DNA of 64,000 bases. It comes from Marinobacter vinifirmus. GTDB taxonomy: Bacteria > Pseudomonadota > Gammaproteobacteria > Pseudomonadales > Oleiphilaceae. The translations under genes were made by a program, and so were the position numbers. The notes below the pieces were generated by a model, which had not been told where the DNA came from, searched no databases, and saw only the letters and a program-made list of their open reading frames with translations. This document shows positions 1 through 8,564 of the stretch, piece by piece. The DNA lies in the NCBI RefSeq assembly GCF_002258215.1, contig NZ_NEFY01000002.1, positions 186,001 through 250,000 of the forward strand. Reading direction: 5' to 3'. Each line of letters starts with the position of its first letter. Within the stretch, counting starts at the first letter, position 1.

Positions 1-1
1 A

Positions 2-2380
2 CCGGTTCTGACTGGCTGCAACAATCAGAGCACGTCCAACGAAGCAACGTCCCATATTACAAGGGCTGAAACCTACGCAGACCAGGGCCAGTACCGGTCC
101 GCCTTGCTGGAAGTAAGAAACGCGGTACAGGCAGAACCGGATAACGTTGGCCATATCGTCCACCTGGCTGAACTGTATCTGCAGATAGGCGCGTCCCGGC
201 AGGCCTCCGAACTGCTGGAACCCTGGCTGAAAGACCATGCCTCACAGGTAGCCATTCCACTGGCCGAAGCCTACGTAAACCAGGGCAAACATCTTTCAGC
301 CACCGAGACCCTGGCCCTTCACAACGCTTCCAACCCCCAGGAACAGTTACGGGCGTCGCTTGTTCGCGCTGAAACCCTGCGCCTGTCCGGAGACAAGGCT
401 GAAGCGCTGTCCCTGTATCGCAGCCTGATGGACAACAACCCGTCGAACCTGGATGCAGTGACCGGCACCCTGAAAACCCAGATGGACCTGAACCAGACCT
501 CACAAACCATCCGCAGCGCCGATGACTGGATGGCGAGAAACCAGCCCGAGCCAGAGGTGCAATACTGGAAAGGCATGGCCCAGTACCGGGAGAACGACCT
601 GGAAAACGCCGCAGCCACACTGACAGACGCCGCTGGCAGCATGCCGACGTCTGATGTTTTCCTGCCGGTGCGCCGGCAAGTACTGACGGCACTGTCCCGG
701 GTGCTGACCGAGCAGGGCAAGATTACCGAAGCCCAGGTTTACAACAAAATCCTGGCCGACAACCAGAATTCCGGTGCCCGGGAGCAAGGCGAAGCTGCGG
801 TAGCGGCGCTACGTGAAGGCAACATCGACCAGGCCAAAACCATTCTCCGGGACATGCTGAAGCTGGACCCGGAAAACCAGCAGGCGGCCCTGATGCTAGG
901 GGCTCTTGAAACCGGCACCGGCGAGCTGGATGAAGGCGCCCGGTTGCTGACAGAGAACCTTGACCCTGAAACCACACCCACCCCCTTCCTGCGCGCCGCT
1001 GCCATGGCACAAATCGACCAGGGCGACCGGGAAGAAGCACTGAAAACTCTGGAACGGGCCATGCAGGCCCGGCCGGACGACAACGAAATCATTGCCATGC
1101 ACGGCATTCTGGCCCTGAGCCTGCCCGGCAAGGAAAGTGACGGCGTGGCCAGCCTGAGCAAAGCCATCAGCAACGAACCCGAACGCACTCGTTTGCGGTT
1201 GGCCCTGGCCCAGCACTACCTGCGCAACAACCAGCCGGAGCAGGCACTGGGCCAACTGCGAATGGCTTTCGCCGCCCAGCCGGAAGACTGGCACACCACC
1301 GGCACTTACATGAATGTGTTGCTGGCCCGCGGTGAAGAAACCGAGGCTAAGGAACTGAGGGACTCACTGGTTAATGGCTATGGCGATATGCCCCAGGCGG
1401 TGCTGCTGGCCAGCCTGGCGGACAGCCGCCTTGGGGATACTGACGCCGCTACGGCACGGATAGAAAAGCTGGCACAGCAACACCCGGAAATGGCACAACC
1501 CAGACTGGCACTGGCCGCCATCCTGGCCCGCACCGGAAACCGCGAGCGGGCCATCGAAGAACTGGTGCAAGTGCGCACCCTGCTGGGAGAAGAGCAAACC
1601 TCCGAGACCATTGCCGTAAACCGCCTGCTCGGCCAGCTACTGGTTGCAGAAACCCGCGCAGCCGTTCAGGCAGAAGACTACCCGACCGCCCGGGCCAAAG
1701 CGGCAGAAGCCGTTGCCCTGGCACCGGATAACCAGGGCCTGGCCCTGCTGGCCGTGGGTGTTTCGCAGGCTGAGGGCAATCATCAGCAAGCGCTGGAAGA
1801 ACTACAGGCGGTGGAAGACAATCTCGGCGTTACTACGGCAACCGTGCTGGCGAGGACATCCATACTGGAATCCCAAAACGGACCCGAAGCAGCCTGGACG
1901 TACCTGAAGGAACAATGGCAGGAACGCAAGGAAACCGCCCTTCTGCCCACCCTGCTCCGCCTGGCAGCCAGCCAGGGCCCGGAAGCCCGAGGCGAAATCA
2001 CCAGCCAATGGCTGGACCATGAACCACAAAGCATTGCCGCCAACCTGGCCCGTGCCGACTGGCTGATGAACAACAACCAGGACGAACTGGCCGCCACCCA
2101 CTATGACTATGTTCTGGAGCAGCAGCCCAACAACATCGCTGCCCTGAACAACCTGGCCTGGCTGCTGAGGGAAAACGATACCGAACGGGCTCTGGAATTC
2201 GCGCGCAGGGCCAGTGAACAGGCTCCGCAAAACTCAGCCGTGCTGGACACCTATGGCTGGGTGCTGCACCTGGCCGGCAACCACCAGCAAGCTGTCACCA
2301 CCCTGGAAAAAGCGCTGGCACTGGCGCCGGGTAACGAAGACATCACCAGCCACCTGGAAAGCGCCAGAAAAGCCTTGTAA
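2..2380 (+). CDS. prsT: PEP-CTERM/XrtA system TPR-repeat lipoprotein PrsT (5' end outside window)
   Basis: Open reading frame entering from the left edge; only the C-terminal ~792 residues are present. The frame is open upstream of the first in-frame start-like codon (TTG at 104), and its first codons read P-V-L-T-G-C, a lipobox (LTGC, Cys at 17-19) that would be lipidated. The real start is therefore just outside the window. The rest is a long solenoid of tetratricopeptide repeats (repeats of the type A-x-x-Y-x-x-x-L-x-x-x-P from end to end; a late one is at residues ~690-750). This matches the large TPR lipoprotein that accompanies exosortase A loci, thought to act in polysaccharide assembly or export at the periplasmic face. 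The PEP-CTERM gene and xrtA follow on the same strand, separated by a terminator. Family assignment rests on length, lipobox, TPRs and context. Confidence 0.85.
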   Translation, partial: PVLTGCNNQSTSNEATSHITRAETYADQGQYRSALLEVRNAVQAEPDNVGHIVHLAELYLQIGASRQASELLEPWLKDHASQVAIPLAEAYVNQGKHLSATETLALHNASNPQEQLRASLVRAETLRLSGDKAEALSLYRSLMDNNPSNLDAVTGTLKTQMDLNQTSQTIRSADDWMARNQPEPEVQYWKGMAQYRENDLENAAATLTDAAGSMPTSDVFLPVRRQVLTALSRVLTEQGKITEAQVYNKILADNQNSGAREQGEAAVAALREGNIDQAKTILRDMLKLDPENQQAALMLGALETGTGELDEGARLLTENLDPETTPTPFLRAAAMAQIDQGDREEALKTLERAMQARPDDNEIIAMHGILALSLPGKESDGVASLSKAISNEPERTRLRLALAQHYLRNNQPEQALGQLRMAFAAQPEDWHTTGTYMNVLLARGEETEAKELRDSLVNGYGDMPQAVLLASLADSRLGDTDAATARIEKLAQQHPEMAQPRLALAAILARTGNRERAIEELVQVRTLLGEEQTSETIAVNRLLGQLLVAETRAAVQAEDYPTARAKAAEAVALAPDNQGLALLAVGVSQAEGNHQQALEELQAVEDNLGVTTATVLARTSILESQNGPEAAWTYLKEQWQERKETALLPTLLRLAASQGPEARGEITSQWLDHEPQSIAANLARADWLMNNNQDELAATHYDYVLEQQPNNIAALNNLAWLLRENDTERALEFARRASEQAPQNSAVLDTYGWVLHLAGNHQQAVTTLEKALALAPGNEDITSHLESARKAL

Positions 2381-2418
2381 GAAATCCTGACAAAACGTCT
2401 CTGCCACACGAACCAGAA

Positions 2419-2453
2419 GGGCCGGATCGCTATAAGAACCGGCCCTGTTTTTT
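2419..2453 (+). terminator. Rho-independent terminator of prsT
   Basis: A 7-bp G+C-rich stem (GGGCCGG at 2419-2425, CCGGCCC at 2439-2445) is followed by a T-rich tail (TGTTTTTT). It lies 38 bases after the prsT stop and separates prsT from the next transcription unit. Confidence 0.85.
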
Positions 2454-2457
2454 GGGT

Positions 2458-2474
2458 TGTCGAAAACTTTTACA
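2458..2474. promoter_or_regulatory. Candidate activator site (TGT-N11-ACA dyad)
   Basis: The 17-mer TGTCGAAAACTTTTACA is an imperfect dyad centred about 86 bases upstream of the transcription start predicted from the sigma-54 promoter at 2526-2542. The same TGT-N11-ACA pattern with a TTTACA right half recurs at 36608-36624 and 34475-34491. Its position suits an NtrC-family enhancer-binding protein; PrsR of XrtA systems is the natural candidate, by inference only. Confidence 0.45.
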
Positions 2475-2525
2475 TACGTCTCTGGCTGCCGAAGAAATTC
2501 AACGGAAATTCAGTCAGTTAGCTGG

Positions 2526-2542
2526 TTGGCACGATAATCGCT
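2526..2542 (+). promoter_or_regulatory. Sigma-54 (-24/-12) promoter of the PEP-CTERM gene
   Basis: The sequence TTGGCACG-ATAA-TCGCT matches the RpoN consensus TTGGCACG-N4-TTGCT at all but one position. The invariant GG (2528-2529) and GC (2540-2541) are separated by exactly 10 bases. Transcription should start near 2552, about 10 bases before the riboswitch and about 147 bases before the start codon. Confidence 0.85.
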
Positions 2543-2562
2543 TAATACAAGGAGAAGATCGG

Positions 2563-2656
2563 GTTTTATCCCGCTCAGGAGCCAAACCACCCGCGAGGAT
2601 GGGACGGAAAGCCAAGGATCTCTGGTCAGTATCCGAAGAGACAGCCTGGTTGCAAA
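2563..2656 (+). promoter_or_regulatory. Cyclic-di-GMP-I (GEMM) riboswitch
   Basis: Hand alignment to the Vibrio cholerae Vc2 aptamer shows the conserved blocks CCAAACC (2582-2588), a stem (2587-2592 with 2597-2602) closed by a GNRA tetraloop GCGA (2593-2596), GGGACGGAAAGCC (2601-2613), a variable stem with GGAT/ATCC arms, and AGCCTGGTTGC (2643-2653). Equivalents of the ligand-contacting G20 (2581), A47 (2608) and C92 (2653) are present, as is C44 (2605). The tertiary pair 21-46 is changed from G-C to C-G by a double swap (2582 and 2607), which supports a real fold. The outer P1 stem is weak. No intrinsic terminator was seen between aptamer and gene, so control is probably at translation or RNA stability. 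The PEP-CTERM gene starts 43 bases downstream. Confidence 0.85.
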
Positions 2657-2698
2657 GCGAACTACAGGGATTTAGAGCTTCACAACCGGAGAAGACCC

Positions 2699-3457
2699 AT
2701 GAATATAAAAATGCTAGTTACCAGTATCGCATTGGCCGGCGTGGCGTTTAGCGCTCAGGCCGTGCCAGTAAACGTGTCCGAAGCCAACGGAGAACGGTCT
2801 CTGCAGACGATCATTGCAGAGGATGTTATCGCGCCGGGTTACACCACATCACTCGACGTGAACACAGACCAGGCCTCACCCTCTGACCTGTGGAAGAACT
2901 CCGACTCAGGACTCTCACCAACCCGGTACATCGCCTCTATCGCAGGGCTGTCCGGATCCACAACCTTTGGTATCTACGATCCGAACGACCTGACCAAGAC
3001 CTACACCATCTTCGATGGCTCGGTAGATGGTGTTGGCGCCGGTGATACCTTCGGTCTGGATGCCAACGGTGATGTCTACTCAGATTTCAACACCTTTACC
3101 GGTGTGACATTCAGCAGCACCACCTTCGGCTTTTTCATCGATGTAGCCGGCCAGATGATCTATTCCCAGAATTCCCTGAACGCTACCAGCACACTGACGG
3201 ACCAGCAGCATATGGTGGCCTATCAGGGTCAGGGCGACACCATCAACCTTCCAGGATTTGGAGGTGACACCACCTGGACCCAAGGTGGATGGTTGCTGGC
3301 ATGGGAAGATACCCTTGGCCAAGGCTCAGACTATGATTTCAACGACCTTGTTGTGTTCATTGAGTCAGCTATTCCGGTACCGGAGCCTGGCACCCTTGCC
3401 CTGCTCGGCCTCGGACTGGCCGGCCTTGGTGCCGCCCGTCGTCGCCAAAAAGCCTGA
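2699..3457 (+). CDS. PEP-CTERM sorted secreted protein with DUF4114-like domain
   Basis: 252 residues. The N-terminus (about residues 1-21, ending AQA) is a signal peptide. The last ~24 residues form a classic PEP-CTERM tail: VPEPGTLALLGLGLAGLG followed by an Arg cluster (ARRRQ). Upstream of the tail, D-Y-D-F-N-D-L-V-V resembles the calcium-type loop of DUF4114 domains. The protein should be exported by Sec, recognised by the exosortase encoded next door, cleaved at the PEP motif and released or attached to the exopolysaccharide. The ATG is set by the Shine-Dalgarno GGAGAAG at 2688-2694. It stands alone between two terminators, downstream of a sigma-54 promoter and a c-di-GMP riboswitch, so expression should be tied to biofilm signalling. 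The biochemical role of the mature protein is unknown. Confidence 0.9.
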   Translation: MNIKMLVTSIALAGVAFSAQAVPVNVSEANGERSLQTIIAEDVIAPGYTTSLDVNTDQASPSDLWKNSDSGLSPTRYIASIAGLSGSTTFGIYDPNDLTKTYTIFDGSVDGVGAGDTFGLDANGDVYSDFNTFTGVTFSSTTFGFFIDVAGQMIYSQNSLNATSTLTDQQHMVAYQGQGDTINLPGFGGDTTWTQGGWLLAWEDTLGQGSDYDFNDLVVFIESAIPVPEPGTLALLGLGLAGLGAARRRQKA

Positions 3458-3477
3458 TCGTCCTGGGCTTTCAGAAA

Positions 3478-3500
3478 AGCCAGCTTCGGCTGGCTTTTTT
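3478..3500 (+). terminator. Rho-independent terminator after PEP-CTERM gene
   Basis: A 7-bp stem (AGCCAGC 3478-3484, GCTGGCT 3489-3495) is closed by a stable TTCG tetraloop and runs into six T residues. It ends the single-gene PEP-CTERM transcript. Confidence 0.95.
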
Positions 3501-3571
3501 GTGCGCACATTTGTTTTATGTCGTCACAAACAACGGTATTCTGAAGCTGTAGCAATGCCGGTGGACAGAAG

Positions 3572-5023
3572 ATGTTAAGGAAGACATTAGACAACCTGCC
3601 CTATGCCCTGCCGTACCTGATCGTAACTGCAGTCAGCGTAGTTTTGTTCTATCCAACCTGGATAAGGCTGACATCAGAATGGCTGGAGTTTGAGCAGGTA
3701 CTGGCCCATGGATTGGCCACCGCGGTTATCTACGTAGCGCTTCTCTTGATCCACCCTCCGTTGCCGACCAATACGCAAGCCCCTTCAGCATCCAGGTTTC
3801 AGGTAACCGGCATCCTGATTCTGTTAGTCACCACGCTTGTCTGGGCCTTACTTGAGCTGGTCAGGATAGACACCCTGACCTATCTGATGCTGCCTGCCGG
3901 CCTGCTTGCCACCAGCTGGGCGTTACTGGGTTTTTACAGAGCGCTGCGCTTACTTCCCTACGTTATCCTGCTCGCCCTTTCCCTACCGATCTGGGCAGAT
4001 TTCATCCCCACCCTAGTCGCCATTGCCAGCGCCGTGGTGAGCAACTGGGTTCGATTGTTCGGGATGACCGCATTGATTGAAGGCAACAGCATCACCCTGC
4101 CCTACGGCCGCCTGGTTATTGCCGATGGCTGCTCCGGCATTCGCTACTTCGCTATTTCCATTTTGCTCGCCGCCATGATGTCTATCCTTAACGACTACCG
4201 CTGGCGAGGATGGCTGTGCTTCCTGACCGCAGCCATGGTTCTCGGGTTGATTGCCAACTGGGTAAGAATCTTCATTCTGGTCGTTGTCGGTTACCAGACA
4301 GAAATGCAAAGCGACATGCTGACCGACCATGAACTGATGGGCTGGGTAGTCTACGGCGTGTTTATTCTGCCAGCGCTCTACTTCGCGCCGGTTAACCGCC
4401 GGAAAACAGCCGATGCACCCGAGGCCAAGCGGTTCTCACGCAAAGGTGTCGTCGCGGTTCTGGCTGCGCTGGTGGTAGGGCCACTAGCCCTCAGCGTCCT
4501 TCAACTCTCCGGCAATGAAACCAGCCCCTGGGCGCCACAGAATGCGGCTATGATTCCCGGCCAGCCCTCCGAATTGCCCCTTCAGCTGCGGCTCCCGGAT
4601 AACCTAGACCACAAAGTTTGGGCAACGCCGGGTGGTGCCTGGCTATCAGTGGCTCAAAGTGAGCGCTCTGCCGCCACCGATCATAAGCTGGTGCCCTACC
4701 TTCGGCCCCCCATTGATACGGAAGAGTGGCTGCTTCAGGAAACCCAGGGGCAGGTGAAAATCTACCAGAACCGCGTTGGCAGGCAGCGGGTAGCTGTTTT
4801 GCAGTGGTATCAGGTTGGGGATTACGCAACCGAAAGCTACCGGGATGCGAAGTTATGGCAGATTCCGGCGACATTAAGTGGAGCAAACCGGTTTGCGCTG
4901 GTTTCAGTGATGGTGGAGTGTGAGCCCAGGCAATGTAACCGGGCTATCGAAAACGTGGGAGCAGCCCAGAACACCATTAGCCTGAGCCCGTTACCACCAG
5001 AGAACAAGGCAAGCTCGCAATGA
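3572..5023 (+). CDS. xrtA: Exosortase A with fused EpsI-type C-terminal domain
   Basis: 483 residues. Residues 1-~285 form the multi-spanning membrane exosortase. The catalytic Cys is in A-D-G-C-S-G (about residue 188), the Arg in A-N-W-V-R-I (about 228) and the His in T-D-H-E-L-M-G-W (about 252), so the Cys-Arg-His triad is complete. Residues ~290-483 are a further membrane anchor plus a periplasmic EpsI/DUF3485-type domain (L-x-x-W-Y-x-V-G and E-S-Y-R-D-A-K-L motifs). The enzyme cleaves PEP-CTERM tails of exported proteins in the inner membrane. Its substrates here are the proteins at 2699-3457 and 36788-37525. The next gene overlaps its stop by 4 bases (ATGA), so the two are translationally coupled. 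A promoter must lie in the 70 bases after the terminator, but no clear consensus was seen there. Confidence 0.93.
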   Translation: MLRKTLDNLPYALPYLIVTAVSVVLFYPTWIRLTSEWLEFEQVLAHGLATAVIYVALLLIHPPLPTNTQAPSASRFQVTGILILLVTTLVWALLELVRIDTLTYLMLPAGLLATSWALLGFYRALRLLPYVILLALSLPIWADFIPTLVAIASAVVSNWVRLFGMTALIEGNSITLPYGRLVIADGCSGIRYFAISILLAAMMSILNDYRWRGWLCFLTAAMVLGLIANWVRIFILVVVGYQTEMQSDMLTDHELMGWVVYGVFILPALYFAPVNRRKTADAPEAKRFSRKGVVAVLAALVVGPLALSVLQLSGNETSPWAPQNAAMIPGQPSELPLQLRLPDNLDHKVWATPGGAWLSVAQSERSAATDHKLVPYLRPPIDTEEWLLQETQGQVKIYQNRVGRQRVAVLQWYQVGDYATESYRDAKLWQIPATLSGANRFALVSVMVECEPRQCNRAIENVGAAQNTISLSPLPPENKASSQ

Positions 5024-5949
5024 ACCAAAGTAATGCTGGCACTGCCAAGATCAACCCGAGAAGCACCGGGTTCATCAATAATGAGGTTTACCGCAAGCAT
5101 ACCAGTGAGCGGAGCCTGGCCGACGAAGCCGGAGAGCTGCAAAGGTGCATGCAACTAGAGGTTGCCACAGAAAACGTCAGCCCCATACGCCTAGTGGATT
5201 TTGATACGGCCACCAACACCCTCACCACCGAGCGCGTTCACGGCGATGAACTGTTCCACACACTTTGGAATGCAACCTACTTACTGGGTCGTCTCAGAGG
5301 CCACTGCCTCAATGATCCGCAGACGATCTTTTCAAGGATTAGAGAACTTGGCGAATGGCTGGCCCTCTACCACAAAACATCAGCCAACCAAGGCGTCGAT
5401 AACTCCAAAGCAGCGTGGCTTTTGCAGGACACCGTACGCAAGATCCGGGACATCCGGCAGGAAAAGCTTCTGCCCGAGCGGTTACTGAACAAAATCGAGG
5501 CCAGGTTTCTACCAGTTCTGGAGAAACTGAATACCCAGACCTTTCTGGCTGAAAACGGTGCTTTCGTTTGCAGGGCTCACGGGGACTTCATTGTCTATAA
5601 CGTTCTTATTGATCAGAACCGCCAGCTTCACGTAGTAGATTTTGGTGATACACGGGTGTCTGGCAACTATGAAGATGTGGCCCGCATGTACAGCAGCCTC
5701 TATGCGATTGCTGACACCAACCGGACCCGCAGGCGACGCCTTGGCCACTTGCCATCGGTATTCCTTAATGGCTACGGGTTATCAATGCAGGCTACGGAAA
5801 CCCCATACTTCAAGTGCAACATGGCCTATAATTACCTCACGCATCTTGAAGGTCAGCACTATATGAGAGACCTGTTGTCCTGGAACTCGAACATCGAGAT
5901 GAGCCAGATAACCAGGGCCGGAATGCGATGGATTAAGCGCCAGCTTTAG
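5020..5949 (+). CDS. APH/kinase-fold phosphotransferase-like protein
   Basis: 309 residues. The C-terminal half shows the kinase catalytic loop as H-G-D-F-I-V-Y-N-V-L-I (about residues 188-198, HGD...N) followed by V-V-D-F-G-D (about 206-211, the DFG-like metal-binding Asp). This is the arrangement of aminoglycoside-phosphotransferase/choline-kinase-like enzymes. The N-terminal lobe is divergent and no glycine-rich loop is obvious. It overlaps xrtA by 4 bases and is followed 29 bases later by the lyase-like gene, so it belongs to the exopolysaccharide operon. It could phosphorylate a sugar or lipid intermediate, or a cell-surface component; the substrate cannot be read from the sequence. No signal peptide or membrane segment was seen, so it should be cytoplasmic. 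Confidence 0.7.
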   Translation: MNQSNAGTAKINPRSTGFINNEVYRKHTSERSLADEAGELQRCMQLEVATENVSPIRLVDFDTATNTLTTERVHGDELFHTLWNATYLLGRLRGHCLNDPQTIFSRIRELGEWLALYHKTSANQGVDNSKAAWLLQDTVRKIRDIRQEKLLPERLLNKIEARFLPVLEKLNTQTFLAENGAFVCRAHGDFIVYNVLIDQNRQLHVVDFGDTRVSGNYEDVARMYSSLYAIADTNRTRRRRLGHLPSVFLNGYGLSMQATETPYFKCNMAYNYLTHLEGQHYMRDLLSWNSNIEMSQITRAGMRWIKRQL

Positions 5950-5978
5950 CGTGTTGTATAAAAGGAATTAGGTGTGAA

Positions 5979-8564
5979 ATGGCAACATCGGTTGATATTG
6001 TCCTCAAGGAAGAATCCGGAATTCACAGAGTAAGCGAGCCGCTCTCTGTAGGGATTCCTTTTGCCAAAGGCCAGCACCCGGCAGGGACAACGTTCCAGCT
6101 TAAAGATGCTCATGGCAACAGCGTGCCAGCAGTTTTCAAACTGCTATGCCAATGGCCAGACGGCAGTATTTTCTGGGCGCTCGCCGAGTTTCTTTACAGC
6201 CTATCCCCTCACCAGGTAGAGACCCTGACAGTCTCTGAACAGCCCTCACCCGAAGCATCCGTCACGGGCATTACTCAAACACCACGTGGATGGACCATTT
6301 CAACTGAGATTGGAGATTTCCTGCTTCATAAGGGCCGGCCTCACTGGGAGTTTTCGGGGGTAACCTCTCCCATAACAACTGAAGCAAAACTCACTTCTAA
6401 AGGCGGGCTACCCTGCCACCCTGTCACGAATGGCGACTGGGAAATACAGCACCAGAACCCCGTCTATGTTGAAGCCTCGCTTAGCGGCCATTGGATTCAA
6501 GCAAACGAAGCTCGCCTTGCAGATTTCAGTTGCCGACTGCGCATCTATCTCCAGACTGGACTCACGAACATTGAAATGCAGATCCATAACCCGAAGCGGG
6601 CCAGGCACCCCGGTGGCCTATGGGATCTAGGTGACGAGGGTTCCATGTATTTCGGCAGCCTGGAGCTAATTACCGAAACCGGCTGTCCACAAGAGGTGAG
6701 TATTCAGCCCGATTCCCTGAACGCTCCGAAGGCGGCATTTACGCTGCGAGATTTTGAGCTGTATCAGGAGTCATCTGGCGGAGAAAACTGGAACAGCCTC
6801 AACCACATTGACAAAAATGGCGACCTCACAACCCTGTACCGCGGATACCGACTGACCTCGGAGAACGCCCTGGAATACACAGGAGATCGGGCAAACCCGC
6901 TGTTATCACTGACGGGTGACGGACAGCCATTCCAGCTGGCCATGCCGACCTTCTGGCAAAACTTCCCCAGCAACATTGGGTACCAAAAAGGGAAAATTAT
7001 CGTCGGACTTTTCCCTGCGCGGCCAGATAACCAAAGCTACGAGCTCCAGGGTGGCGAACGAAAAACTCTTCGCCACCTGATGGCCTATGCAAATACCAGC
7101 AACCTGACATGGGCTTACGCCCCACTCTGCCCACGCCTGGCTCCTGAGGTTTACGAATCAACAGACGCATTTCCCTGGTTCAAAGCCAATGCAGAAAAGG
7201 ATGCGCTCGATACCCTGATCCAGGAAGGCCTGGATGGCCCCTCAAACTTCTTCCAAAAACGGGAAGTAATCGATGAGTACGGCTGGCGCAACTTCGGTGA
7301 CATTTTCGCGGATCATGAAACCCTGTACCAGGCGCCTGGCGAAGCGCCACTGATCTCCCACTACAACAACCAGTACGATGCCATCTATGGCTTCGCCCGC
7401 CAGTTCGCACTCACCGGCGATCGTCGCTGGTTCGAGTTGATGGATGACCTGGCCCGCCACGTCACTGATATCGACATTTACCATACAGAGGAAGACCGGG
7501 CCGAATATAACAACGGGCTGTTCTGGCATACAGACCATTACCTGCCGGCCCATACGGCGACACATCGAACATTTTCTCGGCATAACGACACCAGCAGTAC
7601 TCCGGGCCAAACAGGCGGTGGCCCCGGAGCTGAGCATTGTTATACCTCCGGGTTGCTTTACCACTATTTGCTAACTGGAAATATGAACTCCCGAGAGTCG
7701 GTTCTTGAGCTCGCTCGTTGGATGGTTAACTTGCATGAAGGTGGTCGGGGGCTATTAGCCCAACTGATGGCAATGAAGCGCTATGAAGTCCCAAAAGTTA
7801 AAGCATTGATAATGGGCCAGAAACCAAGCAGACACCGCTATCCCTTTACAAGGGCTACCGGAAATTACATCAACACTCTTTTAGATGCAGCGATATTGGA
7901 ACCGAACAGAAACTGGCTAACCAAAGCAGAGCTGGTAATTTTAGAAACACTTCACCCCAACGACGCCATCGAAGGTCGTAACCTCCTTGAAGTCGAAATA
8001 AGTTGGTCGTACATCATATTACTAACAGCTATAGCTAGATATCTGCACCTAAAAAAGCAATGGGGCCTCTCTGACCCCAATTATCGCTACGCTCTCCAAT
8101 CTTTCGTGCATTACGCCGAGTGGATGAGAGATCATGAGCGCCCCTTCTTGAGCGAACCCGACCAACTGGAATACCCAAACGACACTTGGACCGCACAGGA
8201 CATCCGAAAGGCAACGCTAATGTTCATCGCGGCGGATCTAGCTTCCCCGAAGGCATCCAGACTATACAAAAAAGCCGCCGATAGATTTTTGGCAGAAAGC
8301 TGCAACAAACTTGCCGTTAGCCCCGAAAAGCACAACGCGCGAATACAGATAGTGCTCAACCAGAACTATGGACCCCAGCACACACGTGTCACCGACGAAC
8401 CAGTCATGGCGGCAAGGAAACCAAGCGACGAAATCAATTTTTTTGAACCAAAACTGACTTGGAAAGCACTCATTACAAGGATCATGCAGAGAGTAGCCCT
8501 AGGGGTATCTGAATTCAGACCTTCCCGCGAAAAACAGTGGTTAGTAACGAGGCTGCACCGATGA
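5979..8564 (+). CDS. RIFT-barrel, polysaccharide-lyase-like protein (PcRGLX/YetA type)
   Basis: 861 residues with no signal peptide apparent. The N-terminal ~90 residues (R-V-x-E-P-L-S-V-G-I-P-F-A-K-G and the following G-x-x-V-P-A-V-F-K) match the beta-rich RIFT-barrel domain at the front of exo-rhamnogalacturonan-lyase-like proteins of the PcRGLX/YetA type. The middle holds beta-rich segments, and residues ~430-760 contain helical toroid-like repeats (A-x-Y-N-N-G-L-F-W-H-T-D-H-Y). The family cleaves polysaccharides. In an exopolysaccharide operon it may trim or remodel the polymer, or clear misplaced polymer from the periplasm. Base composition becomes more A+T-rich towards the 3' end. Start chosen on a good ribosome-binding site (AGGAATTAGGTG). 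The family call is from memory of the domain pattern; the substrate is unknown. Confidence 0.6.
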   Translation: MATSVDIVLKEESGIHRVSEPLSVGIPFAKGQHPAGTTFQLKDAHGNSVPAVFKLLCQWPDGSIFWALAEFLYSLSPHQVETLTVSEQPSPEASVTGITQTPRGWTISTEIGDFLLHKGRPHWEFSGVTSPITTEAKLTSKGGLPCHPVTNGDWEIQHQNPVYVEASLSGHWIQANEARLADFSCRLRIYLQTGLTNIEMQIHNPKRARHPGGLWDLGDEGSMYFGSLELITETGCPQEVSIQPDSLNAPKAAFTLRDFELYQESSGGENWNSLNHIDKNGDLTTLYRGYRLTSENALEYTGDRANPLLSLTGDGQPFQLAMPTFWQNFPSNIGYQKGKIIVGLFPARPDNQSYELQGGERKTLRHLMAYANTSNLTWAYAPLCPRLAPEVYESTDAFPWFKANAEKDALDTLIQEGLDGPSNFFQKREVIDEYGWRNFGDIFADHETLYQAPGEAPLISHYNNQYDAIYGFARQFALTGDRRWFELMDDLARHVTDIDIYHTEEDRAEYNNGLFWHTDHYLPAHTATHRTFSRHNDTSSTPGQTGGGPGAEHCYTSGLLYHYLLTGNMNSRESVLELARWMVNLHEGGRGLLAQLMAMKRYEVPKVKALIMGQKPSRHRYPFTRATGNYINTLLDAAILEPNRNWLTKAELVILETLHPNDAIEGRNLLEVEISWSYIILLTAIARYLHLKKQWGLSDPNYRYALQSFVHYAEWMRDHERPFLSEPDQLEYPNDTWTAQDIRKATLMFIAADLASPKASRLYKKAADRFLAESCNKLAVSPEKHNARIQIVLNQNYGPQHTRVTDEPVMAARKPSDEINFFEPKLTWKALITRIMQRVALGVSEFRPSREKQWLVTRLHR

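Noticed and set aside
2452..2751. 99-residue open frame on the + strand between prsT and the PEP-CTERM gene.
   Set aside because: It runs through the sigma-54 promoter, the riboswitch and the start of the PEP-CTERM gene in another frame, and has no ribosome site.
3512..3528. TGT-N11-ACA upstream of xrtA as a fourth activator site.
   Set aside because: It lacks the TTTACA half-site and no sigma-54 element follows with 10-base spacing.
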